A DNA stretch of 64,000 bases from Clavelina lepadiformis (lineage: Eukaryota; Chordata; Ascidiacea; Aplousobranchia; Clavelinidae): NCBI RefSeq assembly GCF_947623445.1, contig NC_135242.1, forward strand, positions 7,192,001-7,256,000. The letters are read 5' to 3'. Within the stretch, counting starts at the first letter, position 1, and every line of letters starts with the position of its first letter. The position numbers and the translations under genes are program-made. This document shows, piece by piece, positions 63,335-64,000 of this stretch. The notes under the pieces were generated by a model. It made no database searches, was not told the DNA's origin, and saw only the letters and a program-made list of their open reading frames with translations.

Positions 63335-64000
63335 TATATAAAATATAAAGTGTTTTTAAACTGAATCATGTTGTGGTTACTAAGATTGTAGCCTTTACTC
63401 TACGTTGTATTATTTTATCGAAAGAGCAGGACTAAACAGGGGTGGGGTAATTTTAAGTGTTTAAGTTGTAAAATCAAAAAAGTTATTTCAGCTACAAACA
63501 ACATGTTACAGTCTATGCTAATTTGGCCTATAACGGTTCCACGCACTTGCTGTAGGCCTATAATGAGTTTACGGACAAATAGTATTTAGCGTGTCCTTTT
63601 GTAACCCTTTTAGGTAAGCCTATTGGTTTAAGTTTAAGGTATTTTAAACAAGTTTATCATGTTGATTGTAGTTGTTGAAATGGCCCAGAGCCATAAGTCA
63701 TGAAGATTTTGTTTTGTGTTAACATGTGTTATGAAGGCAAATTCATTGTCTTTACCTGCTCGATGCGTTTTACGCAAATTATTTCTTGCATGTTGTTTGG
63801 TCCAAACCATTACATTACATTACAACATCGTAAGTATCCAGTACGCGTTTAGGACGTGTTAACAAGTAGGCTACGGTATATCCTGGTCATCCTTTAAACA
63901 CGATCTATTAATACTATATGTTTATTACATCCCTTTACATTAAACGTATTACTTGAGCGATTTGCACCATCTTACTCTGGACTCCATTCCATGCTGAAGT
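63335..64000. other. No gene seen
   Basis: Downstream intergenic sequence. It includes one TAGGCCTA palindrome (63553-63560) but no supported exon. Confidence 0.5.

Overview
The window is eukaryotic nuclear DNA from an animal. It is AT-rich, with short exons, GT-AG introns, several small non-autonomous DNA transposons and no bacterial features. Protein families (hippocalcin-like calcium sensors, BTB-C2H2 factor, claudin-like four-span protein, WD40 protein), small introns and the very frequent 8-mer TAGGCCTA suggest an invertebrate deuterostome. My best guess is an ascidian tunicate, but this is inference and not proven by the sequence. All gene models were joined by eye using splice sites and reading-frame phase.

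1-22 kb: a head-to-tail cluster of neuronal-calcium-sensor (NCS) genes on the minus strand. Three intact three-exon genes (16264-18155, 11305-12713, 7222-8167) share first and second exons of exactly 209 and 169 nt. A dead copy lies at 1790-2901, and a lone terminal-exon relic or alternative exon at 6662-6745. The flanks of two units carry matching non-coding blocks (9541-10400 and 20916-21700). A 1.2-kb MULE-like element with 9-bp target duplications has inserted into the flank of the rightmost gene. A mariner-type MITE and a GACTCGAGTC-rich repeat lie between units.

22-41 kb: a BTB/POZ plus two-C2H2 zinc-finger transcription factor gene on the minus strand. At least 17 exons run from 40980 to 23315, all phase-compatible. 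A 9.5-kb intron splits the BTB domain. Its first coding exon is not settled. The 3' half and downstream flank carry a cluster of perfect CRE palindromes.

42-50 kb: a minus-strand gene for a small acidic Pro/Glu/Ala-rich protein with an MGCSGSK acylation start. It has nine exons; all seven internal ones are phase 1-1, so each can be skipped without a frameshift. Its long introns hold two hAT-type elements.

50-64 kb: an intergenic stretch with an RFX-type X-box. Then come a nine-exon plus-strand gene for a His-rich WD40 protein (55137-58958), another hAT element with an exact 8-bp target duplication, and a plus-strand gene for a four-span claudin-like protein with a proline-rich tail (61485-63289). 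The last exon of that gene carries one extra base in a G-run that breaks the frame.
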